Shown one piece after another: positions 48,906 through 60,484 of a stretch of DNA of 64,000 nucleotides. The first letter of the stretch is position 1; each line of letters begins with the position of its first letter. A model generated the notes under the pieces. That model was not told the DNA's origin, searched no databases, and saw only the letters and a program-made list of their open reading frames with translations. The translations under genes were made by a program, and so were the position numbers. The stretch is from Pieris napi. Its lineage: Eukaryota > Arthropoda > Insecta > Lepidoptera > Pieridae. The DNA is taken from assembly GCF_905475465.1 (NCBI RefSeq), contig NC_062239.1, positions 8,990,001 through 9,054,000 on the forward strand, written 5' to 3'.

Positions 48906-49658
48906 AATACACTTAACTAAGTAATACCTAATTCATGTGGCAGTAAGATTCATAATATTTCAGATTTAACATTAAAAACACTTCCTGTCGCTTGCTTAGT
49001 GACGCAAACGGCGATTAACCCGATCCTTGGTTCATTTCCTAGCTAGTTAATATTTGGATTGGTATCATTGGAACATTTTTCAACTACTACTTAATGTTTA
49101 TTTTACTAGTAAAGTGGCAAACACATTTCTATGTATTTGTCTCATGCCCTTGTAACATATTCACGGCAATTAATAAAAAAGGTATTTTGTTTCTAACCCG
49201 AGCCTTATTTTGATAACAATCAAAAATAATTGTATTAATTTGTTACTTAAAGTAGGTCAAACAGAGGACAAATTTCGGTTAAAAATTCATTATACCGAGG
49301 GAATCATCATATATTTCAGGCTATTAAATTTTCGTATGGCCTAGAAATCCACAACGCCTGAGTAATTGTTTTGGAAGTCGCGCGGGAATTCTGTTCGCGC
49401 GCGATAATGGATTTTCTAATGAGGCTTTTGTCTGAATTATCCAACTGCGTCGCATAAAATTATGCTTCTTATTGTTTGTACTTTGAAATAATAGGAAGAC
49501 TCTAAGAAGAGCAACAGTTTTTGGTTTTGTTAGATAATATTGTTAGCGGTTGTCTTAGATGTCCAAAATTTTTACTTAATTCGTTAGTTGTTTTAACGTC
49601 AGGATAAAGAAGTGTTTTTTGTATTTATTGTTTAGTTTTATTAATGTTTGTTGTTTGA

Positions 49659-49950
49659 GCAGTGTTGGCCTAGTTGCTTCAGCGTGCGACTCTCATACCT
49701 GAGGTCGTAGGTTCGATCCCCGGCTGTGCACCAAAGGTCTTTCTTTCTATGTGAAAATTTAACATTTGCTCGAACGGTGAAGGAAAACATCGTGAGGAAA
49801 CCGACATGTCTTAGACCCAAAAAGTCGATGGCGTGTGTGAGGCACTGGGGGCTGATCACCTACTAGTCTATTATATTTAAAAATGATCATGAAACAGATT
49901 TAGAAATCTGAGGCCAAGACCTAAGGTTGTAGCGCCACTGATTTTGTTTT
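49659..49950 (+). repeat. tRNA-derived SINE, family 1 (near full length)
   Basis: Head GCAGTGTTGGCCTAG, intact B box GGTTCGATCCC, GCACCA at the end of the tRNA-like part, the shared body, and the GGTTGTAGCGCCACTG end with an AT-rich tail. Confidence 0.88.
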
Positions 49951-50344
49951 AATAATGTTTAGAATATTAATACTTATAAAGCGTTAATGATGTTTTGGAC
50001 GCAAAACCTACATACCTCAATAACGTACGTTCACTAAATATACAAGACAAAATGGATTAATAAAGGATTGTCAGAATAATTGGATTACGCCCGCTTCACT
50101 CAATAAAGAGGCTTTACGTTTATCGATTGAGCGTAATGGAATTCTTCTATTATTACTCTCGGGTAAAACAATCAACATACAAACGTAAATACTTTATTTT
50201 ATAGAAATGAAACAGAAAGAGTTAGAGTATTGGTTAAAAATGTCGATTTATACTAAACACTGAAAATACAAATATTTTCTCAATCTAGAGTGCGACTTAT
50301 GAACTTATCTGTAAACTTAGTTTTTGTGACCATCACTGTGACCT

Positions 50345-50860
50345 TTTCTTCTTCTTCGTAGTCTTACTGAAGGTTGTGCCTGTCTTGAAAAGCCCTAACC
50401 AACACGTCCTCTACACCACTTTATCTTCAACTTGTCTCTCTAATGTCTTGTGGCATTAGGGATGTTAAAACCCATAACTGTATTAGTTTGGTCAGACCAA
50501 CGGGTAGGAGATCGACCCCGACTTCTGCCATCACTCCTCCTTACCATTACCAGCTTATCGATACTATTCGGTTCTCTCTTGGCAATATGGCCAAAGTAGC
50601 TAAGCACCCGTTTGTAAATGATAATTGTTTGAGAATATATTATATTGGTTATTTTTGCAGTCCATGGTATTCGCAACATTTCCAACTCCACATCTCGAAT
50701 GCCTATATATTTTTCCGATTGACTGGGCGAAATGACCAGGGTTCTAATCCGTACAAATATTTGGAAAACACGAAACTTCTGACGACTACGCTTGGTTATA
50801 TTTGACACGTTTCTGTTTAGCCATATTCTGGTCGGTTTGATCATTGCTGCTGTAGCCATT
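50345..50860 (-). pseudogene. LINE reverse-transcriptase C-terminus remnant (FGHIAKR type)
   Basis: A minus-strand frame (50440-50859) contains SYFGHIAKREPNSIDKLVM and GRSRGRSPTRWSDQ, the tail of endonuclease/reverse-transcriptase proteins of insect LINEs, where GHI.R and GR.P.RW.D recur. A 3' UTR continues to about 50345 (CTTCGTAGTCTTACTGAAGG). Upstream catalytic domains are missing. Confidence 0.7.
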
Positions 50861-51439
50861 TCCCTGTCACATCCTGCTTACTTATGAGTGATCCCAAATA
50901 CAGACAAACGACTTACTCAATTAAAAAAAAAATTAAGACTTTAATGCATTTTACATAGTTTTATAACTAAGTTTAAGTTATTTATATTTCTTACAGCCAT
51001 TAAGATTTAAGTAGCATGTTTTAGATGCATTTGATCGAGTAAGAGTCTAATCAGATTTGTCCGTTTTTACGTCCGGTGGACATATGTCAAGATATGTATA
51101 AAGAACAATTTAAAATTTATGTTTGACATACACATTAGTCTATTCCAAGTATTTCATTGAATATAAATATTGTATTTATGTAAAACAACAAATTGTAAAA
51201 CAACGATTTTAAATTGTTCTTTGTACATTCCTTAACACAATAATCATAATATATCTCTTTAACACCTAATTTGACAGACCATACTAATGCTAATAAAATG
51301 CGGTGATGTCAGTGAACACTAATCCAGCGCATCCTGCACGTTAATTTCTTTAATATTCAACTGAAATTGGCGCTTCATTTTTGACAAAAATATGCACGAG
51401 TATCGCAGGCCTATTTCTATTTTATTATTTATATAAGTA

Positions 51440-51802
51440 CTAGCAGACTCGGCCAAGCGTTGCTGTGGCTAAGTTTTTTGTTATATTATATAGTAGTACG
51501 TAGTAAAGGAAAACGGTAGGAGAACACCAGTCATGCTTTTTTGGTAGTTATGCCATTAAATTGTAACTTATGTGAAACGTTGGTTTCAACACAGCGCCAT
51601 CTGTTAGAATTGTGACTATCAAATAATAAACAAATGTTTTGCAATAAAATAATATTGCGGGTATAAATTGAGATGTAAGCTGTTCTATCTTTTAAGTTGG
51701 ATCAAACTACACAACAGTGTGTAAATTTTATTGATATCGGTTCGGTAGTTTAGGAGTCCTTAGCGGACAAACAACGTGACACGTAATTTATAAATATTAA
51801 GA
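51440..51802 (-). mobile_element. Non-autonomous Helitron, 363 bp
   Basis: On the minus strand it begins TCTTAATATTTATAAATTAC after an A and ends CTAG before a T, exactly the A|T insertion of Helitrons. Its 3' terminal 150 bp (TCGGCCAAGCGTTGCTGTGG on the plus strand) is nearly the same as that of the 28592 element, but the 5' ends differ, so the two belong to families sharing a 3' end. No coding capacity. Confidence 0.75.
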
Positions 51803-52879
51803 TTTAAGACAAATAAAATGAATAGATTTATACACCACTTCATATGATGTTAGATATATTTCATGAGGCGTCTCCTTGGAATGTTTCCTTCCTTATTATT
51901 AATATTGAGACATCAACTACCCTTTACGCCAAAAAGTATAGAAATAATAATGTATTTAATTCATATTAAATTTCGAGAAGGTACACTAAACGTTATTCAT
52001 ACAATATCCGTCTTACTCTGTAATTTATGCTGTGTGAAGAGACACAAATATACATAATCACCCGAAAACTACATAATTGTTATATATATAACGTTGCGAT
52101 GTACGAATTATAACCTTATTACAGGCTATAACTCATACTTACTTGCTTCAATTGGTTGAATATTAGTATCAATTCAATATAAAGTTCTGGGAATGTAAGA
52201 GGAAAAGCACTCAAATTCAGTAGACGAACTCGAGAGCTTTCCAAAGCTCATTTGCGAAGTTTCGTCTCAAGTATTGGAGTAATGTGGGCGTATTTATTGG
52301 TAACTTTGAATGGTTGTTATATAATATGAATCTTAAATGGATGAAAATATATACCTAGTATTATATTTAATTCTTTCGTTCGTTACATATGTTCTTACCA
52401 CATTCGTCAATCAATCCCTTCGGATAGTGTTTCGGACGTTTTACATATGTGATTTCGTAATGTTCCTTAGAGGTTTAATCTTCTTTAAGGCTTAGCCTCA
52501 TATATTTTATAGTATATATGAGGTATATAGTAGCCTTTGATACCTGATATAATGATTTTTGAAGGTATGACATGAATTTTACACACATAGACACATAATA
52601 TGAAGTATCTTGTCCTTTATGAATTAAACTAGGGGAAAGTCAGTTATCACAAAAGTTTTGGGTCTCAAGATTCAGACATAGCACTATATTATACGTTGAA
52701 AGTGACTATGTAGTTATAAAACTAACTTAAATGAGAGAGATCGTGATTAAAATTTTATTCCAATTAGTTGCGAAGGGGTTTAAATATAATAATTTCACTT
52801 TGGAAACTATGTATAATGATATTTTTATAGCCATCGCGATTTATCGATGGAAACTAGCAATACAATAATTTATGAAATG

Positions 52880-53000
52880 GTTAGGTTAGCCCGGCAACGC
52901 ACTCGCGAGTCCTCTGGCATTGAGAGTATCCATGGGCGGCGGTATCACTTAACATCAGGTGAGCCTCCCAGGCAAACCCCCTGTTCTATAAAAAAAAGGT
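52880..53000 (+). repeat. LINE 3' UTR fragment, FKKRAYQF family
   Basis: CGGCAACGCACTCGCGAGTC, ATCCATGGGCGGCGGTATCA, CTTAACATCAGGTGAGCC, ending CCCCTGTTCTATAAAAAAA. This is the least diverged copy of this 3' end in the window. Confidence 0.72.
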
Positions 53001-54301
53001 ACCTAAAGATTTTCATATAATACAGTGATTGTAAGAATAGCATCAGTTTTAAGTATACACGATAATTTTTAAGGATTATAAAAAGACGATTTTAAGCTAA
53101 ACCTTAAAAAAATACTTTAATAATATTATGTGAACTTTGCCATTTTTGATACCAAATATCACACAAAGGTTACATCTTTCAGACACATGACACCCTGCTA
53201 ATTGAAGAGTTAGCTATCCATTAGCGAACACCAGATTGATGGCCTCGTATCGTAAACTAATATACGAAAAGGCTTTGTAAAACCTCTTTTGATACTTTTA
53301 AATTAAACCTCTTTGAAAAGCCACGAAGTATTCGTTTCACATAGACGAAGTATAATATTTAATTCTAAATTAAGGTTAAATACTAACCGTTAACCGCGAC
53401 ATTGTGTACGTGAAATTTTCTTCCTTATTAAAAAATACTTTCAGTATATCTTAAAAGTATACTTAGTATTTAGTGCTGACTTTTAATTATCATCTTTATT
53501 TAAAATAAAATATTGTTTAGACGCTAGTCCCCATACTGGGAAACTAGGTTAAAATGTTTTAAACATATTATAAAATCATATGTAAAATATGTTTTTAACA
53601 TAATAGAGTTATATATATTTTGAATCTACAGTTCGAGAGATTTATAAAGGAAAGAGGAAAAAAGGGCTCTAATACAGTCCGTGGTTTTGGAGTCGGGAAT
53701 AAAAAGGTCTGTTTATAGATGTGTCCTGATTTATTAGTGTAGCTTCCATAGAAAGCAAGTTTTTTTTTTTTTTTTGGTGGAGTTTGATTGTAGGATATCT
53801 AAACGGTTTGCACTGCTCTTCATGCACTTTCCAGTAAAATCAGCAACTGTTCCTCATGCAAGTAGACAATATGTTTTTTTGCAGTTTTTGAGAATCTAAG
53901 TAGTTCACAAATTAAAAGGTGACTCAAAGATAGTAGAAGTACAAACTTTCAATAATCAAAAAACCCTTGTCACCTCTGCGCCTATAAACCAGATTGATCT
54001 ATGAATAATGTAACTGGTTCGTCTATCGGAGGCTGGCAGGTCATCAATCACGACACCCATCTGTCTATCGCATAATCAATGACTAGGACTATTCATCGCG
54101 GAGCGTTAAAACCCGTAAAGGTCATATTTATATGAACCAATTTTCTTTTTTTTTTATTCGTTATTATTTATTAACATCACAAAACAGTCAGTAACTATCT
54201 AATAAATAATAGTTAAAAAAAACTAAAAAACACGCTTTTACAGCACATCAAACTAAAAAGTGAAAAATAATTCCTAATTTAGGCTGAAAATGGTAATGAA
54301 C

Positions 54302-54406
54302 AAAAAATACTGGTATTATTGTGAAAAAGCGTGGGGCGCTCTGTGCCATATTTTTCGTCTATCGCGCAACCCACGTTTTTTTACAATAATACCAGTATTT
54401 TTTAAT
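54302..54406. repeat. Foldback hairpin element, about 105 bp
   Basis: The left arm AAAAAATACTGGTATTATTG, then TGAAAAAGCGTGGG pairs with CCCACGTTTTTTTACAATAA, TACCAGTATTTTTT on the right, giving a stem of about 34 bp with one small mismatch and a loop of some 37 bases. It could be a solo MITE or a structured RNA-forming repeat. Confidence 0.7.
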
Positions 54407-55129
54407 TAACTAGTTAGTTTTTTTCATTTTTTTCGGATTATTGCATTGTCATCGATCTTTAACAGGTGCGCAAAGTTTTAATTAAATCTGTCCGTTAAAA
54501 GTGGGTCAAAATCGAGTCCGAAGGAGTCGGTTACATACATACATACAGGTGAAGCTAATATAAAGCGTGTAAAAAGTCAGCTCGCCATCTCGTTTTAACG
54601 ATCATTAGGTAGTGACACCTGGTAAATTTAAAATAAAAGATTAGTTTATTAGTAGATTATCTTCCTCATATAACATTAATGGCAAACAGTTCCGAGTAAG
54701 GTTTTATCAATTCGTGCAGACAAAGTGTACAGCTGATATCGCATTATTTTTCTAGAAAGTGAATTATGTGGATTTATTGACAGACGTGGAAGTCAGCTGT
54801 GTTGAGGATCGATACTGACCCCGCCCTACGCCAGCCGAGGGCTATTTTTATGGCTCGCATGTCGATGGGGTGGACAACTATTTATGTAACACTGTGTGGT
54901 ATCTAATAATAAGTTCATGCAAAAATATCTTTTTAAAGGGCTAATGTATTTGTTCAAATGTTTTTTAAATAGTTTCGTCTAATAAAACAATGGTTAAAAT
55001 ATATTTCAAAGGCTTCATTTTGAGCTTTCTGCTCGTCTATTTTTGGAAGATCACGAGTGCGCATAGAGTATAAATATATTTTGAATATATATTCGCCTAC
55101 TTATGAAAGGTTTTGAATTTTCTACCTAT

Positions 55130-55290
55130 TTACGCACTTTTTGCCACGCACCACTATTGGAAACAGCTGCCCATTAAAGTATTATTGGCATAGGGTCCTT
55201 TAAGAAAACAGCGTATCAATTCTAAAAAGGTCCACAAACTCGCGGTCCCTTAAGCAGTTGGGTTTTCCTGGGCAGCGATGTCATATGTTA
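55130..55290 (+). repeat. LINE fragment, FKKRAYQF family (diverged)
   Basis: GGGTCCTTTAAGAAAACAGC, then CGTATCAATTCTAAAAAGG and CTGGGCAGCGATGTCAT align in order with the 37985 copy. Heavily mutated. Confidence 0.55.
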
Positions 55291-56286
55291 TATAAAACCT
55301 ATTTCAGATATACATAACAATATATGAACGGAGTTTATGTTAAGGATACTTACAAAGTCTCGAGGAACTAACAAAGTTGTCACCAACACGTACCTGTCAC
55401 TTGAAGTAAAGCCTTATGAAACACGCCTTGTACGGAATATAATCTTGTCTTCTTAGTGAATATGAATGGTAATTGTCGACTAATCTCCCCCTGACATTGT
55501 TTTAACTAAAACTCATGCCTCATTCCATCAAAGTGTAAACACAATTTGCAAGAAAGAGATTAATAAAAACTTTTATTAAAACGTTATTGTTTGATTATCG
55601 ATTGATTATCGTTGACTTGACTTTTTAATGACTGATTTTCCATTCGTATTGGACTTGTCGGTTAAGATAATAAATAAGTCCACCGCACCTCCTCGAGACA
55701 AATGTTCACCTTAACGGTTTTTTTCTGAAAAGCATATAAATTCAAAAGAAACCTTTCATAAATAAGCAATAATAAGATTTGAAAATATATGCGGGACGAA
55801 ATTATGCGAGAAAGAAATATCACTCCCACATAAATCGGGTTTCTTCTTTTATTCATAAACTGTGTGGGAATATTTATTTTATTACGAGCTCGTGTCACGG
55901 GCAGAGGGCTTTTTTATGAAACACCTACTTCCAGATGTGTTTGAAATTTTATAACCTCTACTATATGACACATTTCTCTCTCCTGTCAGACCACTTTTGG
56001 GTCCAAGACATTTCGGTTTACATAGAATATTATCCTTCATCGTATGAATGAGATAATTGCGGAGATAAAAAGCAATATCTGAGGTTTAAACTTACGACCT
56101 GAGGGTCAAGAATTGCGCACTTAACCAGTAATCCAATACTGCAATAAAATGGGACATTAGTTTAAAGTTACAAGGACATTAGCTAAGCTAAGCTAAGGTT
56201 TGGTCGTGTTTGACACGTATTACGTCCCCTATCATTATTTCTTTTGTAATTTTCTAAATACATATATACATTTCATAGGGTCATTA

Positions 56287-56476
56287 TATTAAATTAGGGT
56301 TAAATAATTAAGCAGCATTCAAAATAAAGAAAATGTTTATTATCACAAAAGCACAAAGTTAGTGATATATTGGCGAGAGCACACAATAAAAGTACAGAAC
56401 AAACTCAAAACTTCATCTTAACAAAACAGTGTTGCCTTACAAAAATATTTTATTATTGTAGAATTGAACATTAACA
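56287..56476 (-). repeat. 3' long terminal repeat of the copia element
   Basis: 190 bp, matching 60485-60674 base for base by eye at a constant offset of 4198. The match breaks on both sides, at 56286 (A versus C) and after the shared C at 56477. It is bounded outside by the CATTA duplication at 56282-56286 and inside by the polypurine tract. Confidence 0.95.
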
Positions 56477-56488
56477 CCCACTCCCAAT
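56477..56488 (-). promoter_or_regulatory. Polypurine tract for plus-strand priming
   Basis: The minus strand reads ATTGGGAGTGGG immediately before the 3' LTR start (TGTTAA), the expected place and composition for the polypurine primer of an LTR retrotransposon. A single T interrupts the purine run. Confidence 0.75.
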
Positions 56489-56508
56489 TCTACAAACCAT
56501 ATACAAAA

Positions 56509-59500
56509 TTAAACATTTATTAGGTTCAATTTATTACAAAAATAAACAAGCTTATTTAAAGACAATGCCTTAGTCATTAAGTCTCCCAACTGTTCACAAG
56601 ACTCTATATAGATTAATTTTATTCTACCCTTAGAAATTAAATCTTTAACAAAATGAAATCTAACATCAAAATGTTTAGATCTTTTAGTATCCATAGTTTG
56701 GGCAATCTTTATGGTTCCTTGATTGTCTTCAAAAACTGTAATAGAATTTCTAATATTAAACAATTCAAATATCAATTCTTCCAGAAAAATAGATTCCAAT
56801 AAACTGAAAGCAAGAGCATAATATTCTGCTTCACAAGAACTAAGAGCAACCAAGGATTGCTTCTTAGAACACCAACAAATTGCATTATCATTAATTTTAA
56901 TTACATAACCTGAAGTGCTTTTCCTATCGTTAACATCAAATGCATAATCAGCATCTACAAAAACATAAATATCAAAAGTGTTATTCTCAGATTTTTTAAA
57001 ATTTAAACCTATACATAAAGTATATTTCAAGTATCTAATTATATGTTTCAAATGCTTCCAATGGCTTACATCATAACAGTTTTGGAATCTTCCAAAATAA
57101 GAAACACAAAAACATAAATCAGGGCGGGTGCATAACATAAGATACATCAAACTACCAACTAATTCTTTATAAGGGACTTTAAAATTTACATCAATGTTAT
57201 TAGATTTGGTCAAATTGAGTTTAGGTTGAATTGGTATCTTACTAGGCTTACAGTCGGTCATATTAAATCTTGTAATAATTTTCTGAATAAGAGCGGTTTG
57301 ACTAAGCATAATACTTCCATTTTCATTCCTAAGAATTTTTATACCCAAGAATTGCAATTCTTCCGATGAAGTTAGATCCCTAACATCAATAATAGCAATT
57401 AAATGAGATTTAATACTTTGAAGATCATTTAATGACTCAGATACTAAAAGGAAATCATCAACCCATACTAAAATAAATGTTGATCCCTTAACATATAAAC
57501 AAGGATCTTTTTGAGATCTAGAAAACCCGATTTTTATAAATATATCATTGACAAAATCATTCCATGCTTTTGGGCTTTGTTTAAGACCATATAAAGCTTT
57601 TATTAATTTTAACACTTTTCCATCATCACACTTAAGCCCCTCAGGAGGCTTCATAAACACAGACACTGGCAAATTACTTTTTAAAAAAGCTGATCTAACA
57701 TCAAGTTGATGGATATGCAAACCTCGTTCAACAGCAACAGCCAGCAGGACCCGCAGCGTGGTAAGACGCGCAACAGGTGCAAAGATGTTCTCATCCTCAA
57801 GTGAGGGTTGTTGGTAGCCCCTTGCAACAAGCCTCGCTTTCTTCATAACTGCTCCATCGACGATCTTTGTAGTGAAAACCCACCGACTGTCGATTACTGT
57901 GGCATCTCTGGGACAATCCACCACCTCCCAAGTACCGTTGTCTTCCAATGACTTTAATTCTTCATCAATTGCTTGTCTCCAACCTGCATCCTGAACTGCA
58001 TCAGTATAATTATTGGGAACATCTAGATCTGATGATGCAGATAGAGCTAATGCATCAAAGGCAAAATTGGTTACAAAATCTTCCAAATACTTTGGAGGCT
58101 TTCTAATTCTTGAGGTCTTCTTAACAGTGTCAATATTCTTGTCTGATCGAAAATCTTCATCCTCTAAAATAGGCAAATCTTCATCCTCCAACATAGGCTG
58201 CAAAACTTGCTCAACATCTGAAGACTGAAAGACTTCAGATTTGGTCTCGTGGTCAACGCAAGGAATTTGGACAGTATCGGGATTAGTAAATTGGCCTTCA
58301 TTTGTCAAATCGGTTGTCCTAGATTCATCGAATATTACATTCCTAGCAAATTCAATTTTCCTCTTATTTGGATTCCATAATCGGTAACCATTGTCACAGT
58401 ACCCTGCCATAAATAGTCTCTTAGAACGCTCACACAATTTTCCATTCCTATCCTCTTCATGAATCAATGAATAAACGGGACAACCAAATATTTTAATTTT
58501 ACCTAAATCAGGTTTAAAGCCATACCATCTTTCTGCAGGCGTTACACCATTTGGTAGTGTAGAAGTAGGTAATCTGTTGATTAAGTAGATAGCTGTCATA
58601 ATTGACTCACCCCACATATCCTTCTTAAAATCACTGTCAAATAAAAGACATCTCGCCTTTTCCAATATGGTTCTATTCATCCGTTCTGCTTTTCCGTTTT
58701 GTGAAGGATTCCTGGGCATGGTGTAGCTTATTCTAATACCCTCTGAATCACAAAAACACACAAACTCATTAGACACATATTCACCACCTCTGTCACAACG
58801 TAGGTTTTCAATTGATAGTCCAAATTTAACTTCCGCCATAGCCTTGAATGATTTGAATTTTTGAAAAACTTCAGATTTATTCCTTAACAAATATGTACAA
58901 CAAAAATTGCTATAATGATCAATAAACGTGACAAAGTAATTATAGCCATCATACGTTTGGGGTGATATTTTACCACATACATCCGATGAAACAATTTGGA
59001 GAGGTCTAGAAGGCTTTCTTTCTTCTGGTGTATTACAATAAGGAAGCTTGGTCTGTTTCCCTTTAATGCATATGTCACACATAGTAACTGGATACTTAGA
59101 AGAATGCCCCATTCTCCTGTGCATCAATTCATTATTCATAGTTGAAACATTGGCATTTTCTAATAATAATTTGAGCTTAATAACATATAAACGTCCAAAT
59201 ACTTGACCTTTCAAAATTTTGTTTCTGAAAATAATTTTTACACTTGACTCCTCGAAAATGATCTTACATCCTTTTTCTTCTAATTTTCGAACTGATAATA
59301 GATTAAACGAAAGATTATTACATACCAAAACATCATTAATCCGTATGGTGTCACCAAAGTCAGACAAGCACGAAATAGTACCCTTGTTTACAGCTTTTAT
59401 AGTTTCCCCTGCCTTGGCTACACTAATTTCCATGTCCAAATCAATTAAGTTAGTGACAAATTTTTTAAAACAATTTTGTATAAGATGGCAGCTAGCCCCA

Positions 59501-60363
59501 CTATCAATAACAAAAACAATGTCCGTCAACTGTTCAGAACACAGCGACATTTCTCTGTTTACTTTGGAATTTTCAGAAGTAAAAAATGAAAAATCCTCCT
59601 CTACAGCAGCTGCCTTCTCTTTGTTTCGATTCATTAACTTGGGGCAATATTTTTTCGTATGACCCTGAGCCTTGCAATAATAACATATGAAAACGTTTTT
59701 TGAATTTGAGAATGGATTACCTTGGTTTCTATTAGAAGAAAATGCGTTGTGAGGCTGAGACCCTTCCTTTTTCAATATTCTCTCTTCTTCAGCTAAAAGA
59801 GTATTTCTTACGTAATCCAAAGTTATCTCAGTCTGCTTACTGCCACATAAAATATCAAGAGCGGAAACCACTGAATCAAATTCGGGTGGCATGGCGCCCA
59901 ATAACTGATGTATGACATCTTCATTTTCTAACTTACCACCAGCCATCCTTAGTTCAGCTGCCCTAGTCTCGAATTCTTGAAGAAATTCCTGAAGAGGTTT
60001 CTCGAGCTTATATTCCATTTTTCTCCATGATTTCTGTGCCATCACAACACTTTTCATTCCGGTTTTCTCGTAAGTTTTTGACAGAGTGTCCACGATTTCT
60101 TTTGCTGAAGTTTTATCTTTTATTAAAATCAGGATGTTATCAGACATGCAACCAATCAAAATAGACCTTGCCTTAACATCAGCGGTTTTGAAAGTTTTTA
60201 ACTCTTTGGTATCTGCAGGAGGGTCCTCTGTAATTACATAAAGTACTTCGTTCTGTTCCAACACCAATTTTATCCGAAAAAACCAATTTGCAAAATTTTG
60301 TCCATCAAATGGTTTAACACCAAAAACACCGACCGGTAAAACTTTTGAAGCTGGTGAAGTCAT
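56509..60363 (-). CDS. gag-pol: Copia gag-pol polyprotein (1284 aa)
   Basis: A single frame encodes capsid plus protease, integrase, reverse transcriptase and RNase H, which copy and insert the element. I start at the ATG at 60363 (MTSPASKVL, with A at -3). The frame is open 21 codons further, but only from a TTG. Positions from that ATG: a Gag domain of the copia type fills about 10-195 (FDGQNFANW near 19-27). The zinc knuckle CYYCKAQGHTKKYC has C227, C230, H235 and C240. The protease DSG is at 287-289. The integrase zinc site is H415, H420, C429, C432, and its catalytic triad is D461, D524, E560 (D,D35E). The reverse transcriptase has LDVRSAF with D888 and WVDD with D969-D970. RNase H has D1137, E1178 and D1213. 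Length fits copia (about 1,400 aa). Oddities: the integrase H-to-C gap is only 8 residues, about 20 shorter than usual, and WVDD replaces the common YVDD. Gag and Pol share one frame with no shift signal, as in copia. Confidence 0.95.
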   Translation of the reverse strand: MTSPASKVLPVGVFGVKPFDGQNFANWFFRIKLVLEQNEVLYVITEDPPADTKELKTFKTADVKARSILIGCMSDNILILIKDKTSAKEIVDTLSKTYEKTGMKSVVMAQKSWRKMEYKLEKPLQEFLQEFETRAAELRMAGGKLENEDVIHQLLGAMPPEFDSVVSALDILCGSKQTEITLDYVRNTLLAEEERILKKEGSQPHNAFSSNRNQGNPFSNSKNVFICYYCKAQGHTKKYCPKLMNRNKEKAAAVEEDFSFFTSENSKVNREMSLCSEQLTDIVFVIDSGASCHLIQNCFKKFVTNLIDLDMEISVAKAGETIKAVNKGTISCLSDFGDTIRINDVLVCNNLSFNLLSVRKLEEKGCKIIFEESSVKIIFRNKILKGQVFGRLYVIKLKLLLENANVSTMNNELMHRRMGHSSKYPVTMCDICIKGKQTKLPYCNTPEERKPSRPLQIVSSDVCGKISPQTYDGYNYFVTFIDHYSNFCCTYLLRNKSEVFQKFKSFKAMAEVKFGLSIENLRCDRGGEYVSNEFVCFCDSEGIRISYTMPRNPSQNGKAERMNRTILEKARCLLFDSDFKKDMWGESIMTAIYLINRLPTSTLPNGVTPAERWYGFKPDLGKIKIFGCPVYSLIHEEDRNGKLCERSKRLFMAGYCDNGYRLWNPNKRKIEFARNVIFDESRTTDLTNEGQFTNPDTVQIPCVDHETKSEVFQSSDVEQVLQPMLEDEDLPILEDEDFRSDKNIDTVKKTSRIRKPPKYLEDFVTNFAFDALALSASSDLDVPNNYTDAVQDAGWRQAIDEELKSLEDNGTWEVVDCPRDATVIDSRWVFTTKIVDGAVMKKARLVARGYQQPSLEDENIFAPVARLTTLRVLLAVAVERGLHIHQLDVRSAFLKSNLPVSVFMKPPEGLKCDDGKVLKLIKALYGLKQSPKAWNDFVNDIFIKIGFSRSQKDPCLYVKGSTFILVWVDDFLLVSESLNDLQSIKSHLIAIIDVRDLTSSEELQFLGIKILRNENGSIMLSQTALIQKIITRFNMTDCKPSKIPIQPKLNLTKSNNIDVNFKVPYKELVGSLMYLMLCTRPDLCFCVSYFGRFQNCYDVSHWKHLKHIIRYLKYTLCIGLNFKKSENNTFDIYVFVDADYAFDVNDRKSTSGYVIKINDNAICWCSKKQSLVALSSCEAEYYALAFSLLESIFLEELIFELFNIRNSITVFEDNQGTIKIAQTMDTKRSKHFDVRFHFVKDLISKGRIKLIYIESCEQLGDLMTKALSLNKLVYFCNKLNLINV

Positions 60364-60469
60364 ATTTAGTTTACAATAGTCCAAACCAAACTCATGAACA
60401 CGTGTGCTCTCTAACCACAACCACAATCACATCCCGAAACTTTCACAACGAAAGAATAAACATTTCACT

Positions 60470-60484
60470 GCTGGGCCCATAACC
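60470..60484 (-). promoter_or_regulatory. Primer binding site: half tRNA-iMet type
   Basis: Directly next to the 5' LTR the minus strand reads GGTTATGGGCCCAGC. This is complementary to the anticodon stem-loop of animal initiator-Met tRNA (GCTGGGCCCATAACC) rather than to a tRNA 3' end. Drosophila copia is known to prime this way from an internally cleaved initiator tRNA. Confidence 0.88.

Noticed and set aside
60364..60426. Extension of copia gag-pol by 21 residues
   Set aside because: The upstream frame begins at TTG, not ATG. The ATG at 60363 has a good context and is followed directly by the conserved Gag start.
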